A stretch of DNA of 64,000 nt from Pseudomonadota bacterium (GTDB lineage: Bacteria; Pseudomonadota; Gammaproteobacteria; Burkholderiales; Burkholderiaceae_C). The notes under the pieces are model-generated. The model searched no databases and was not told the DNA's origin. It saw only the letters and a list, made by a program, of their open reading frames with translations. Made by a program: the position numbers and the translations under genes. Positions 17,365 through 28,022 of the stretch are shown in pieces; position 1 is the stretch's first letter, and each line of letters begins with the position of its first letter. The DNA lies in the NCBI GenBank assembly GCA_021848345.1, contig JAJZUV010000007.1, positions 39,106 to 103,105 on the forward strand. Reading direction: 5' to 3'.

Positions 17365-18639
17365 TCACTCCTTCTCCGCGCCCTCGCTCGCCCGCGGGTC
17401 GAGGCCCAGTTGCTCCCGCCCGAGGGGACTGAGCATGTCCACGCCGGCGCGCCCCACGAAGTCGGTCTCGAAGTCGTCGGCCGGAAAATCCGGCGGGCTG
17501 CGCCCTTCGAGGAAGGCCGGCAACTGGCGCCGCAGGTACTCGTCGTTCTTCGCGCATCCCGGCGTGGCGGCGATGTACATGACGTTGCTGTAGCCGGTTC
17601 CGCGATGGGCGTCCTCCACCGCGTGGATCAGGTCGCAGTGCCAGAACACCGCGTCGCCCGGCTCCATCACGGGAATCGACGACACGGCGTCGAACAGCGG
17701 CGCGTGCCAGCGCGGGTCGATGCACAGCGCCCGCCCGGGCTGCGCGCCGCACAGGTCGTCCTCGGCCACGTCGTCCTGCAGCGCGCGCAGCAGGATGTAG
17801 GCCATGGAATTGGCGATGGGCACCAGTTGCAGCGTGCCGTCGCCGGGCCCCTGGCGGGTCAGCGCGGTCCAGCCCTGGAAGGTGCGGAACATGGAGCACA
17901 CGGCGGGCGAGGCCACCTCGCGCACCTCCGGACGCCATGCGGCATCGAAGGGGTCGTAGCGCTGCCAGTCGCCGTCGAACACGTGACGGTACACCTGGCG
18001 GAAGTTGTCGTCGATCCAGCGCTCCACCGAACCGCCGTCACAGTGCGGGGACAGGCCGAGGGAATCCGAGCCCGGAGGGCGCCGGCGCAGGCGATCGGCG
18101 TAGGCCGGGACATGCTCCGGATCGAAGTGCTGGCGCCCCTCGCTGTGGCTGCGCCACAGGCGGTTGAGGAACACGCGGGTGGCGCTCAGCTCGGGCGACT
18201 GCCGCGCCAGCACCTGCGGGCGCGACCAGTACACGCCGTAGATCTGCGGCTTGCTCGACGCGAGTTGCCCGAAATACTTGTCCTCCGCGCGGTGCGCCAG
18301 CCGCGCGTCGAGGTCGTTGCGCTGCACGTAGTCGGCGATTTCCGCGTCCCAGGCCTGCGCGCGCACGGGGTCGAACACGCGGCGGATCACACAGGCGCCG
18401 CGCTTGCGCACCAGCTGGCGCTGCGCCTCGCTCACCCGGTCCTCGGCGATGTCCGCGTAGGCGATCTCGGGAATCACCGGCAGGCCGCGGCGGCGCAGTT
18501 CGGAGATTTCCGCCGCCTGCGCGCGCATGTCGGCCTCGAGTTGCGCGAACACCCGCGCGTAGTCGGGAAGCTGCTCGCGCAAGCGTGCCTTCACGGCGCG
18601 GATGCTTGCGGGAAGGTCGTCGATCTGCAGGGCTGCCAT
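17365..18639 (-). CDS. DUF1479 family protein, probable Fe(II)/2-oxoglutarate-type oxygenase (YbiU-like)
   Basis: A 424-residue cytoplasmic protein of the DUF1479/YbiU family, predicted to have the double-stranded beta-helix fold of non-haem iron oxygenases. An HxD metal motif is visible in [15 protein letters not shown], and a distal His candidate in [17 protein letters not shown]. Its substrate is unknown. The internal ATG at 18639 is chosen because CTGGAGACGAGC lies just upstream, and the longer frame would run into the divergent AraC gene. It is divergent from that AraC regulator (106-bp gap), which probably controls it. YbiU homologues are often near sugar genes, as here. Confidence 0.8.
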   Translation of the reverse strand: MAALQIDDLPASIRAVKARLREQLPDYARVFAQLEADMRAQAAEISELRRRGLPVIPEIAYADIAEDRVSEAQRQLVRKRGACVIRRVFDPVRAQAWDAEIADYVQRNDLDARLAHRAEDKYFGQLASSKPQIYGVYWSRPQVLARQSPELSATRVFLNRLWRSHSEGRQHFDPEHVPAYADRLRRRPPGSDSLGLSPHCDGGSVERWIDDNFRQVYRHVFDGDWQRYDPFDAAWRPEVREVASPAVCSMFRTFQGWTALTRQGPGDGTLQLVPIANSMAYILLRALQDDVAEDDLCGAQPGRALCIDPRWHAPLFDAVSSIPVMEPGDAVFWHCDLIHAVEDAHRGTGYSNVMYIAATPGCAKNDEYLRRQLPAFLEGRSPPDFPADDFETDFVGRAGVDMLSPLGREQLGLDPRASEGAEKE

Positions 18640-18745
18640 GCTCGTCTCCAGGAAGTGGAATGTGTGGTTTGGCGATGGGCGCAGCATAGGTTCGAGTCGC
18701 CCGTCGAAGTGATACGATTCGGCCATCCTTGCTGCGGATCGCGCC

Positions 18746-19726
18746 ATGAAGCCGGCCTACGAGCACGTCGATTTCACCGAACACGGCTCGGTGCGCATCT
18801 ACCACCGGCGACTGCCGCGCATTCCCTTCGAGTGGCACCACCACCCGGAGTACGAGCTCACGCTGACCCTCAACAGCCACGGCATGCGCTACATCGGCGA
18901 CTCGGTCACCGAGTACGGCGACTGCGACCTGGTGCTGGTTCCCCCCGATCTGGCCCATACCTGGGCCTCCAACCGCTCCGCCGATCCCGCGCAGCCGCAG
19001 GTGGCGATCGTGGTCTGGTTCGACGGCGACTGGGCCCGGCGCCTGGCCGATTGCTGCCCGGAATACGAGGCGCTGCATCGACTGCTGCGCCGCGGGACCT
19101 GCGGCCTGTGCTTCTCCCAGGGCGATGCCCAGGCCATGCGCGAGCAATTGCCCGAATTGCTGTGCGCCGAACCGCGTCGGCGCCTGGCCGCCACGCTCGA
19201 CCTGTTGTGCCGTCTGGCCGACGCTCCGGCGCAGGCGCTGGCCTCCCCCGGTGCCTTCGCCGGCGGCGCGGGCGCGACCACCGGTCACGAGCCGGAGCGC
19301 ATCAATCGCGTGCTGGCGCTGATGGAGGCACGCCTGGCCGAGCCGCTGCGCATCGCCGACCTGTGCGCCGCCGCCCATTGGTCGCCCCGAAGCCTGCAGC
19401 GCTACTTCCTGCAGCACCTGGGTGAGAGCGTCGGACAGCACCTGACGCGCCTGCGCATCGGGCGCGCGTGCCGGCTGCTGGCCGACACGCGCCTGCCCGT
19501 GGCGCAGGTCGCCGCCCGCTCGGGTTTTGGCAACCTCGCGCATTTCAACCGACAGTTCAAGGCCGCGCGTCAGACCACGCCGAGCGCCTACCGCCGCCAG
19601 TTCGCGCAGGACGCGGCACGGCAGCACACGCTGCCCGCACAAGACGCCGCGCCCCTGGAGCAGCGCCCGCCCTCGCTGCGACGCGCGGCGCGCCGACGCG
19701 CCATTCCCGCGCCTGCCGCGGATTGA
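18746..19726 (+). CDS. AraC-family transcriptional regulator divergent from the DUF1479 gene
   Basis: Regulator of 326 residues with an N-terminal cupin sensor ([31 protein letters not shown]) and two C-terminal helix-turn-helix motifs ([40 protein letters not shown]). An Arg/Ala-rich tail of about 40 residues follows the second motif. It resembles the polyol AraC at 4064 in layout but is a separate paralogue. Its likely target is the DUF1479 gene on the other side of the 106-bp intergenic region. It is followed after 178 bp by the dehydratase operon on the same strand, with a separate promoter. Confidence 0.86.
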   Translation: MKPAYEHVDFTEHGSVRIYHRRLPRIPFEWHHHPEYELTLTLNSHGMRYIGDSVTEYGDCDLVLVPPDLAHTWASNRSADPAQPQVAIVVWFDGDWARRLADCCPEYEALHRLLRRGTCGLCFSQGDAQAMREQLPELLCAEPRRRLAATLDLLCRLADAPAQALASPGAFAGGAGATTGHEPERINRVLALMEARLAEPLRIADLCAAAHWSPRSLQRYFLQHLGESVGQHLTRLRIGRACRLLADTRLPVAQVAARSGFGNLAHFNRQFKAARQTTPSAYRRQFAQDAARQHTLPAQDAAPLEQRPPSLRRAARRRAIPAPAAD

Positions 19727-19833
19727 GCACGCGGCGCCCCGCGCCGCCCCGACCTGCCCGCCCCGGACCTCGCCTCGCCTCGAGCGGCGCGGATGCACCG
19801 CGTGCGCGCCGCGGGATCAGGGAAAGCTCGGAG

Positions 19834-19862
19834 TTGGTCACCCGGGGCTTTATTTGTATGAT
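19834..19862 (+). promoter_or_regulatory. Probable sigma-70 promoter of the galactoside operon
   Basis: TTGGTC (19834-19839) and TATGAT (19857-19862) are separated by exactly 17 bp, placing a start of transcription near 19869, about 35 bases before the dehydratase ATG. The -10 box lies inside the TTGTATGATGAT operator candidate, so a bound repressor would block RNA polymerase. Confidence 0.6.
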
Positions 19863-19865
19863 GAT
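19854..19865 (+). promoter_or_regulatory. DgoR-type operator candidate at the dehydratase promoter
   Basis: TTGTATGATGAT is identical over 12 bases (13 with the next T) to the site in the dgoK-dgoR intergenic region on the opposite strand, and the next 14 bases agree at 10 positions. FadR-subfamily GntR repressors use operators of this size. Binding by the DgoR-like protein at 35034 is inferred. Confidence 0.6.
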
Positions 19866-19904
19866 TTGAACTTTTCCACCCGGATCCCCGCATCAGGTTG
19901 CGCC

Positions 19905-21635
<1,731 letters not shown>

Positions 21636-21694
21636 CCTCGCCCCGGCAGACGTCGCCTGCGCGGCGGCGCGGCGCGGGGCCCCACGGACTCATC

Positions 21695-22849
21695 ATGGCA
21701 AGTATTCAACTCGAGCGAGTCAGCAAGGCCTACGGCAAGCTGCCATCGGTGGTGCGCGACGTCAGCCTGCGCATCGGGGACAACGAGTTCTGCGTGTTCG
21801 TCGGCCCGTCGGGCTGCGGCAAGTCCACGCTGCTGCGCATGGTCGCGGGACTGGAGTCCATCACTGCGGGCGAGCTGCGCATCGGCGACACGGTGATGAA
21901 CGACGTCCCTCCGGCGCGACGCGGCGTGGCCATGGTGTTCCAGAGCTATGCGTTGTTCCCGCACATGAGCGTGTTCGAGAACATGGCCTTCGGACTGCGC
22001 CTGGCCAAGTGCCCGCCGCAGGAGGTGGAGCGGCGCGTGCGCTCGGCGGCGGGCATCCTGCAGCTCGAAGCCCTGCTGGATCGCATGCCCAAGGCGCTTT
22101 CGGGCGGGCAGCGCCAGCGCGTGGCCATCGGTCGCGCGATCGTGCGCGAGCCCGACGTGTTCCTGTTCGACGAGCCCTTGTCCAACCTGGACGCCGCGCT
22201 GCGGGTGCAGACGCGCTTCGAGATCGCCCGCCTGCATCGCGATTTCGGGCGCGCCAGCGCCATCTACGTCACCCACGACCAGGTGGAGGCGATGACCCTG
22301 GCCGACCGCATCGTGTTGCTCAACACCGGTGCGGCCGTGGCGCGCGACGGCAGCGTCGCCCAATGCGGCACCCCGCTGGAGCTGTACCACCACCCGCGCA
22401 ACCGCTTCGTCGCGGCTTTCATCGGTTCGCCGCGCATGAATTTCGCGCCGGCCCGCCTGCTCCAGCACGACGGCGAACTGGCCACGCTGCAACTGCGCAG
22501 CGGCGAAACCGTGCAGGCGCGGGTGGATGCGCGCGGCCAGTCCGCCGGGTCCGAACTGACCATCGGCATTCGCCCCGAGGACATCGAGGTCGGCGCGGGC
22601 GCGCCCGCGCTGGCTCGAGACGTGCTCTGGCAGGAGCGTCTGGGCGAGGCCACCTACCTGTATCTGGACGCGGCCGGCGGCGGCGACGCCTGGGTGGCCA
22701 AGGCGCCGGGCCATTTCAGCGCCGCTCCGGGCCACCGCGTGGCGCTGCGCCTGCCGCCCGAACGGGTGCACGTGTTCGACGCCGCCGACGTGGCCCTGCC
22801 CCGCACCGTGCAGCCCGAAGGGTTGCCGGCGATGGCGGTGGCGGCGTGA
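21695..22849 (+). CDS. CUT1 sugar ABC transporter ATP-binding protein (MalK/UgpC-like)
   Basis: ATPase of the galactoside importer encoded just downstream (384 aa). Walker A is GPSGCGKST, signature LSGGQRQR, Walker B VFLFDEP and switch His YVTHDQ. A C-terminal TOBE domain with GIRPEDIEV identifies the MalK/UgpC branch. The region following the H-loop contains a small insert ([14 protein letters not shown]) relative to the polyol ATPase at 704. ATG 21695 gives the normal N terminus [14 protein letters not shown]. It is separated from its membrane partners by the GH42 gene, and all lie in one operon. Its stop overlaps the start of an SD-bearing repeat (22848-22871). Confidence 0.9.
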   Translation: MASIQLERVSKAYGKLPSVVRDVSLRIGDNEFCVFVGPSGCGKSTLLRMVAGLESITAGELRIGDTVMNDVPPARRGVAMVFQSYALFPHMSVFENMAFGLRLAKCPPQEVERRVRSAAGILQLEALLDRMPKALSGGQRQRVAIGRAIVREPDVFLFDEPLSNLDAALRVQTRFEIARLHRDFGRASAIYVTHDQVEAMTLADRIVLLNTGAAVARDGSVAQCGTPLELYHHPRNRFVAAFIGSPRMNFAPARLLQHDGELATLQLRSGETVQARVDARGQSAGSELTIGIRPEDIEVGAGAPALARDVLWQERLGEATYLYLDAAGGGDAWVAKAPGHFSAAPGHRVALRLPPERVHVFDAADVALPRTVQPEGLPAMAVAA

Positions 22850-22871
22850 GCGTGGCGAGGAGGGCAATCCC
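22848..22871 (+). repeat. SD-bearing repeat element, copy 3, before the GH42 gene
   Basis: GAGCGTGGCGAGGAGGG followed by 7 nt and ATG. It agrees with the copy before the ROK gene at 20 of the 24 bases given, with identical spacing of GAGGAGGG to the start codon, and it overlaps the stop codon of the preceding ATPase gene. It supplies the ribosome-binding site of the GH42 gene. Confidence 0.5.
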
Positions 22872-24893
22872 ATGACCTCGACGGAGATCCGCACCATGAT
22901 CGACCTGGGCGTTTGCTACTACCCGGAACAATGGCCGCGCGAACTGTGGGAGCGCGACGCGCGGCACATGCGCGAACTCGGGCTGCGCGTGGTGCGCATC
23001 GGCGAGTTCGCGTGGAGCCGCATCGAGCCGCGCAGCGGGGAGTTGTGCTGGGACTGGCTGGACGAGGCGCTCGACACCCTGCACCGGCATGAACTGCGCG
23101 TGGTGCTGGGAACCCCCACCGCGACCCCGCCCAAGTGGCTGGTCGACGCGCACCCGGACATCCTCGCCGTGGACGAGCACGGGCATGCGCGCGGCTTCGG
23201 CTCGCGGCGGCATTACTGTTTTTCCAGCCCGGTCTACCGCGAACAGTCCGCGCGCATGGTCACGCTGATGGCCGAGCGCTACGGACGCCACGAGGCCGTG
23301 TGCGCATGGCAGACCGACAACGAGTACGGCTGCCACTCCACGGTGCTGAGCTATTCGCGGGCCGCGCGCGAGCGCTTCCGCGTCTGGCTGCAACGGCGTT
23401 ACGGCACGCTGCAGGCGCTCAACCGGGCCTGGGGCACGGTGTTCTGGAGCCAGGAGTACACGGACTTCGCGCAGATCGATCCCCCGGCGGGCACGGTGAC
23501 CGAGGCCAATCCCTCGCATCGCCTGGACTGGCGGCGCTTCGCCTCCGACGAGGTGGCCGAGTTCAACCGCCTGCAGGTGGACATCCTGCGCAGGCTCTCG
23601 CCCGGGCGCGACGTGCTGCACAACTTCATGGGGTTTTTCACCGAGTTCGACCACCATCGCCTGGCGCGCGACCTGGACGTGGCGACCTGGGACTCCTACC
23701 CCCTCGGAGCCACGCAGAACTTTTTCCTGGACGCCGACGAAAAGCGGCGCCACGCCTTCACCGGTCACCCCGACATTCCGGCTTTCCACCACGACCTGTA
23801 CCGGGGCATGTGCGGCGGGCGCTGGTGGGTCATGGAACAGCAGCCCGGCCCGGTGAACTGGGCCCAGTGGAACCCGGCCCCCCACCCCGGCATGGTGCGC
23901 GCGTGGACCTGGCAGGCCCTGGCGCACGGCGCCGAGATCGTCAGCTACTTCCGCTGGCGCCAGGCACCCTACGCGCAGGAGCAGATGCACGCCGGACTGC
24001 AGCGCCCCGACGGCAGCGACGACCTGGGTGCGGTCGAGGCCGCGCAGGTGGCGCGCGAACTCGACGCGCTGCGCGAGCCGCTGCGCGCGGCGCGCACGCG
24101 GCGGCGCGCCGAGGTGGCGCTGGTGTTCGACTACGCCAGCCTGTGGATGGCCGACATCCAGCCGCAGGGCCGCGACTACCTGGCGCTGGAGGCGTGCTTC
24201 CGCGCCTACAGCGCGCTGCGCCAGCTGGGCCTCGACGTGGACATCCTGGCGCCGCACGCCGCGCTGGACGGCTATGCGCTGGTGGTGCTGCCCGCGCAAT
24301 TGCGCGGCGACGCCGCGCTGGCCGAGAACCTGCGGCGCAGCACGGCCCAGGTGCTGCTGGGTCCGCGGGCCGGCTCCAAGACCGAGGATCTGCAGATCCC
24401 CGACGGCCTCGCCCCGGGGGCGTTCGCGCAACTCGCCGGAGTGCAGGTGCAGCGCGTGAGCTCGCTGCCGCCGGGCGTCGAACTGGAGCTGCGCCTGGGC
24501 GACGACGGTCCCACGCTGCGCGCCACCCGCTGGTGCGAGCAACTGGCGCTGCGCGGTGCGCAAGCGCGGGCCCGCCTGAGCGAGGCCGCCGGGGGCGGCG
24601 CGGCGCTGACCCGCATGGACGACTGCTGGTATCTGGGCGCGTGGCTCGACCAGGCCGGCTGGGTGGCGCTGATCGAGCACATCGCGCCGGCCGCCGGACT
24701 GGCCGTGCAACGCCTTCCCGAAGGACTGCGCATCAGCCGCGTCGGCGAGCTGGTGCTGGCGCTGAACTTCTCCGATTCGCCGGTGTGCTGGGAGCCACCG
24801 CAAGGCGAGGCCACGCGCCTGCTGGGCGCGCGGGAGTTGCCCCCCAGGGGCCTGTCCATCTGGAAGCTGCTCCCAGCTGCTTCCGCACATTGA
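22872..24893 (+). CDS. bga: Beta-galactosidase, glycoside hydrolase family 42
   Basis: Retaining beta-galactosidase of 673 residues in the cytoplasm (no signal peptide), releasing galactose from imported beta-galactosides. The GH42 TIM barrel begins with LGVCYYPEQWP. The acid/base is Glu 151 in QTDNEYGCH and the nucleophile is Glu 322 in WVMEQQPG. The trimerisation domain and C-terminal beta domain follow, giving the full family length. The start is fixed by GAGGAGGG seven bases before the ATG. It lies between the ATPase and binding-protein genes of a CUT1 importer and is co-transcribed with an alpha-galactosidase. GH42 enzymes often act on galactosides other than lactose, which fits a galactosyl-glycerol substrate, though lactose is not excluded. 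Confidence 0.93.
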   Translation: MTSTEIRTMIDLGVCYYPEQWPRELWERDARHMRELGLRVVRIGEFAWSRIEPRSGELCWDWLDEALDTLHRHELRVVLGTPTATPPKWLVDAHPDILAVDEHGHARGFGSRRHYCFSSPVYREQSARMVTLMAERYGRHEAVCAWQTDNEYGCHSTVLSYSRAARERFRVWLQRRYGTLQALNRAWGTVFWSQEYTDFAQIDPPAGTVTEANPSHRLDWRRFASDEVAEFNRLQVDILRRLSPGRDVLHNFMGFFTEFDHHRLARDLDVATWDSYPLGATQNFFLDADEKRRHAFTGHPDIPAFHHDLYRGMCGGRWWVMEQQPGPVNWAQWNPAPHPGMVRAWTWQALAHGAEIVSYFRWRQAPYAQEQMHAGLQRPDGSDDLGAVEAAQVARELDALREPLRAARTRRRAEVALVFDYASLWMADIQPQGRDYLALEACFRAYSALRQLGLDVDILAPHAALDGYALVVLPAQLRGDAALAENLRRSTAQVLLGPRAGSKTEDLQIPDGLAPGAFAQLAGVQVQRVSSLPPGVELELRLGDDGPTLRATRWCEQLALRGAQARARLSEAAGGGAALTRMDDCWYLGAWLDQAGWVALIEHIAPAAGLAVQRLPEGLRISRVGELVLALNFSDSPVCWEPPQGEATRLLGARELPPRGLSIWKLLPAASAH

Positions 24894-24926
24894 CCCATCG
24901 AGCAAGACTCAAGAGGAGACGACAAC

Positions 24927-26165
24927 ATGCCACGCCTGTCCCGCAAGCTGGTGCTCGGCGCCGCGCTTGTCGGCGCCGCCGCAGCCGCCGCGCACGCCGA
25001 CGAACTGGTGTTCAACACCGACTATTCCGATCCCGGACCGAAGGCGGCCATCGCCGCCGGCGTGAAGGGCTTCGAGGCCGCGTACCCGAACATTCACGTG
25101 AAGATCAACACCTTCGACCACGAGGGCTACAAGAGCGCGATCTTCAACTTCCTGTCGGCCGACCCGCCCGATCTGGCCACCTGGTACGCGGCCAACCGCA
25201 TGGCCCCCTTCGTCAAGGACGGGCTGTTCACCGACGTCACCCCGCTGTGGAACAAGGACGGCTGGAACCAGGCCTTCGCCTCCTCCGCCTCCTCGATGAC
25301 CATCAACGGTCGCAAGTGGGGCCTGCCGCTGACCTACTACCAGTGGGGCATCTACTACCGCAAGGATCTGTTCCACAAGCTGGGCATCCAGGCGCCGAAG
25401 ACCTGGAAGGAACTGCTGAGCGACTGCGCCACCCTGAAGGCCCACGGCATCACGCCCTTCGCCATCGGCACCAAGGCTCCGTGGCCGGCCGCGGGCTGGT
25501 TCGACTACCTGGACCTGCGGGTCAACGGCTACGCCTTCCACATGAAGCTCATGGCCGGCAAGGTGGCCTACACCGATCCGCGCGTGGAGAAGGTGTTCGA
25601 CTACTGGGATCAGCTGACCAAGCCCGGATACTTCATCCCCAACAGCGCGTCCTACGCGTGGCAGGAAGCGGTGCCGCTGTTCGTCAAGGGCCAGGCGGGG
25701 ATGTACCTGATGGGCAACTTCGCGGTGGACGTGATGAAGTCGGCCGGACTGAAGGAGTCGCAGATCGGCTTCGTGCCCTTCCCGGTGATCGATCCGAAGG
25801 TGCCCGACGCCGAGGAGGCGCCCACCGACATCGTGTTCATCCCGGCGCACGCCAAGCACAAGGCCGATGCCGAGAAGTTCCTGGCCTACCTGGCGCGCCC
25901 GGACGTGCAGTCCAAGATGAACGCGATCCTCGGACAGCTGCCGACCAACAAGAACGCCAAGCTTCCCGACGATCCCTTCCTGAAGGCCGGGTTCAAGCTG
26001 CTGTCCAACGCCAAGGACCTGTCGCAGTTCTATGACCGCGACGCGCCGGCGCAGATGGCCAAGGCGGGACTGGACGGATTCCAGCACTACCTGATGAACC
26101 CGTCGGACCGCCAGCAGATCCTGCAGCACCTGGATCAGGTCGAGAAAGAGGTCTACAGCCAGTAA
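24927..26165 (+). CDS. Extracellular solute-binding protein of the galactoside ABC importer
   Basis: Periplasmic receptor of a CUT1 transporter (412 aa). Signal peptide MPRLSRKLVLGAALVGAA ... AHA precedes DELVFNTDYSDPGPK. The body shows the family-1 binding-protein landmarks VKGFEAAYPNIHVKI, ADPPDLATWYAANRM, WGLPLTYYQWGIYYRKDLF and EKFLAYLARPDVQSKMN. A strong ribosome-binding site (AGAGGAGA) precedes the ATG. Two GC hairpins lie between its stop and the first permease gene, probably giving more binding protein than permease. The ligand is inferred from the neighbouring cytoplasmic alpha- and beta-galactosidases to be an intact galactoside. Confidence 0.9.
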   Translation: MPRLSRKLVLGAALVGAAAAAAHADELVFNTDYSDPGPKAAIAAGVKGFEAAYPNIHVKINTFDHEGYKSAIFNFLSADPPDLATWYAANRMAPFVKDGLFTDVTPLWNKDGWNQAFASSASSMTINGRKWGLPLTYYQWGIYYRKDLFHKLGIQAPKTWKELLSDCATLKAHGITPFAIGTKAPWPAAGWFDYLDLRVNGYAFHMKLMAGKVAYTDPRVEKVFDYWDQLTKPGYFIPNSASYAWQEAVPLFVKGQAGMYLMGNFAVDVMKSAGLKESQIGFVPFPVIDPKVPDAEEAPTDIVFIPAHAKHKADAEKFLAYLARPDVQSKMNAILGQLPTNKNAKLPDDPFLKAGFKLLSNAKDLSQFYDRDAPAQMAKAGLDGFQHYLMNPSDRQQILQHLDQVEKEVYSQ

Positions 26166-26173
26166 GCATCCAG

Positions 26174-26229
26174 CGGGCCTTCGGGCCCGTCCGCCCCACC
26201 CCGCGCGGCGCCGCTTGCGCGCCGCGCGG
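26174..26229 (+). other. Two GC hairpins between binding-protein and permease genes
   Basis: The first is CGGGCC-TTCG-GGCCCG (26174-26189), a 6-bp stem closed by a stable TTCG tetraloop. The second has 11-bp perfect arms (26201-26211 and 26219-26229) with a 7-nt loop. They fill the 84-bp gap after the binding-protein stop. There is no U tract, so a role in protecting the upstream mRNA from 3' exonucleases or partial termination is likelier than full termination, as known for malE-malF. Confidence 0.6.
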
Positions 26230-26249
26230 GAGCCGCCGCCGATTCCGCC

Positions 26250-27167
26250 ATGTCCTCTTCCGCGCAGACGCCCGGCCACCGATCCTGGTGGGCCAGGCAC
26301 CACATGAGCCTCGCCCCCTGGCTGTTCCTGGCCCCGGGGCTGTTCCTGTTCACGGTCTACGTGCTCGGACCCATCGTGGAGTCCATCGGCCTGAGCCTGT
26401 ACAAGTGGGACGGCCTGGGCGCCGCCCGCTGGGTGGGCGTGGCCAATTACCTGCGCCTGGCCGCCGACCCCGCCTTCTTCGTGGCCTTGCGCAACAACAT
26501 GATCTGGTTGTTCGGCTACCTGCTGTCGGTGCCCATCGGGCTGGGACTGGCGCTGCTGCTGAACCAGACCGTGTCCGGCATGCGCCTGATGAAGTCGGCC
26601 TTCTTCTTCCCCTTCGTGATCTCCCAGGTGGTCATCGGCCTGGTGTTCACCCTGTTCTACGACCCCACCTCGGGCCTGTTCGTGCACCTGCTGCACGCCC
26701 TCGGGCTGCCCCCGGTGGCGGTTCTGTCCGACTCGCACCTGGTCACCTACGGCATCGTGGCCGCCGGGCTGTACCCGCAGATCGCCTATTGCATGATCCT
26801 GTACCTCACCGGGCTCAACGGCGTTCGCACCGATCTCATCGAGGCCGCCCGCCTGGAGGGCGCCAAGGGCTGGTCCATGCTGTTCAAGGTGGTGCTGCCG
26901 CAACTGCGACCGGCCACCTTCATCGCCGTGGTGGTCACGGTGATCGGCTCGCTGCGCAGCTTCGACATGATCTCCATCATGACCCAGGGCGGCCCCTACG
27001 GCAGCTCGCGCACCCTGGCCTACTACATGTACGAAGTCGCGCTCAGCGAGTACGGCTACCGCATGGGCTACGGCGCCGCCGTCGCCACGGTGCTGTTTTT
27101 CATCATGCTGGTGTTCATCGTGATCGTGCTGCGCCGCGTGTACCTGCAGGAAAAGGAGAACGCCTGA
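26250..27167 (+). CDS. Galactoside ABC transporter permease 1 (MalF/UgpA-like)
   Basis: Inner-membrane subunit of the CUT1 importer (305 aa). Six hydrophobic segments are visible, starting with LAPWLFLAPGLFLFTVYVLG, and the EAA loop reads LIEAARLEGAKGWSMLFKVV followed by LPQL. An N-terminal cytoplasmic stretch with a GHRSWWARHH motif precedes helix 1. Its stop overlaps the start of the next permease by one base (TGATG), a sign of translational coupling. Confidence 0.9.
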   Translation: MSSSAQTPGHRSWWARHHMSLAPWLFLAPGLFLFTVYVLGPIVESIGLSLYKWDGLGAARWVGVANYLRLAADPAFFVALRNNMIWLFGYLLSVPIGLGLALLLNQTVSGMRLMKSAFFFPFVISQVVIGLVFTLFYDPTSGLFVHLLHALGLPPVAVLSDSHLVTYGIVAAGLYPQIAYCMILYLTGLNGVRTDLIEAARLEGAKGWSMLFKVVLPQLRPATFIAVVVTVIGSLRSFDMISIMTQGGPYGSSRTLAYYMYEVALSEYGYRMGYGAAVATVLFFIMLVFIVIVLRRVYLQEKENA

Positions 27168-28018
27168 TGTTCCCGACCCCGATCGAACAGACGCGTCCGC
27201 TGACGCGCCGGGCCTACCGCATCGGCATCCCGGTGTTGCTGCTGATCTGGCTGCTGCCCATCCTGGCGGTGGCGATGATGTCGGTGCGCACCCCGGCCGA
27301 CATGAATTCGGGCAATTACTGGGGCCTGCCGTCCTCGTGGAGCGGCGTGAGCAACTACGTGCAGGTGTTCCGCAACACGCCGCTGCTGAACTACATCCTC
27401 AACAGCTTCGAGGTCACGGTGCCCGCGGTGATCGGCTCCATCGCGCTGGCCAGCCTGGCCGGCTACGCCCTCGGCGTGTACCGCTTTCGCGCCAACCTGG
27501 CGGTGTTCTTCCTGTTCGTGGGCGGCAACTTCGTGCCGGCGCAGATCCTCATGGTGCCGGTGCGCCAGCTGTCGCTGCACCTGGGGCTGTACAACAGCAC
27601 GCTGGGGCTGACCCTGTTCCACACCGCCTTCCAGAGCGGTTTCTGCACCTTTTTCCTGCGCAACTTCATCCGCGACCTGCCGCGCGAGCTGATCGAGGCC
27701 GCGCGCATCGAGGGCGCCGGCGAACTGCGCATCTTCCTGCGCATCGTGCTGCCGCTGATCCGCCCCGCGATGGCCGCGCTGGCGGTGCTGATCTTCACCT
27801 TCGTCTGGAACGACTATTTCTGGGCCACGGTGCTCACCCAGGGCAGCCACGCCATGCCGGTCACCGGAGGCCTCATGTCCCTCAACGGACAGTGGATCTC
27901 GCAGTGGCAGCTCGTCGCCGCCGGATCCATCCTCGCCGCGCTGCCGCCGGTGGTGATGTTCTTCGCCATGCAGCGCCATTTCATCGCCGGGTTGACCCTC
28001 GGCGCCACCAAGGGTTGA
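27167..28018 (+). CDS. Galactoside ABC transporter permease 2 (MalG/UgpE-like)
   Basis: Second CUT1 permease (283 aa) with six hydrophobic segments (IGIPVLLLIWLLPILAVAMM first) and EAA loop LIEAARIEGAGELRIFLRI followed by VLPL. The MalG-type C terminus ends FIAGLTLGATKG. The start overlaps the previous stop (TGATG), and the next gene starts 5 bp after its stop. Together with the ATPase (21695), binding protein (24927) and permease 1 it completes a full importer in one operon. Confidence 0.9.
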   Translation: MFPTPIEQTRPLTRRAYRIGIPVLLLIWLLPILAVAMMSVRTPADMNSGNYWGLPSSWSGVSNYVQVFRNTPLLNYILNSFEVTVPAVIGSIALASLAGYALGVYRFRANLAVFFLFVGGNFVPAQILMVPVRQLSLHLGLYNSTLGLTLFHTAFQSGFCTFFLRNFIRDLPRELIEAARIEGAGELRIFLRIVLPLIRPAMAALAVLIFTFVWNDYFWATVLTQGSHAMPVTGGLMSLNGQWISQWQLVAAGSILAALPPVVMFFAMQRHFIAGLTLGATKG

Positions 28019-28022
28019 TGCC

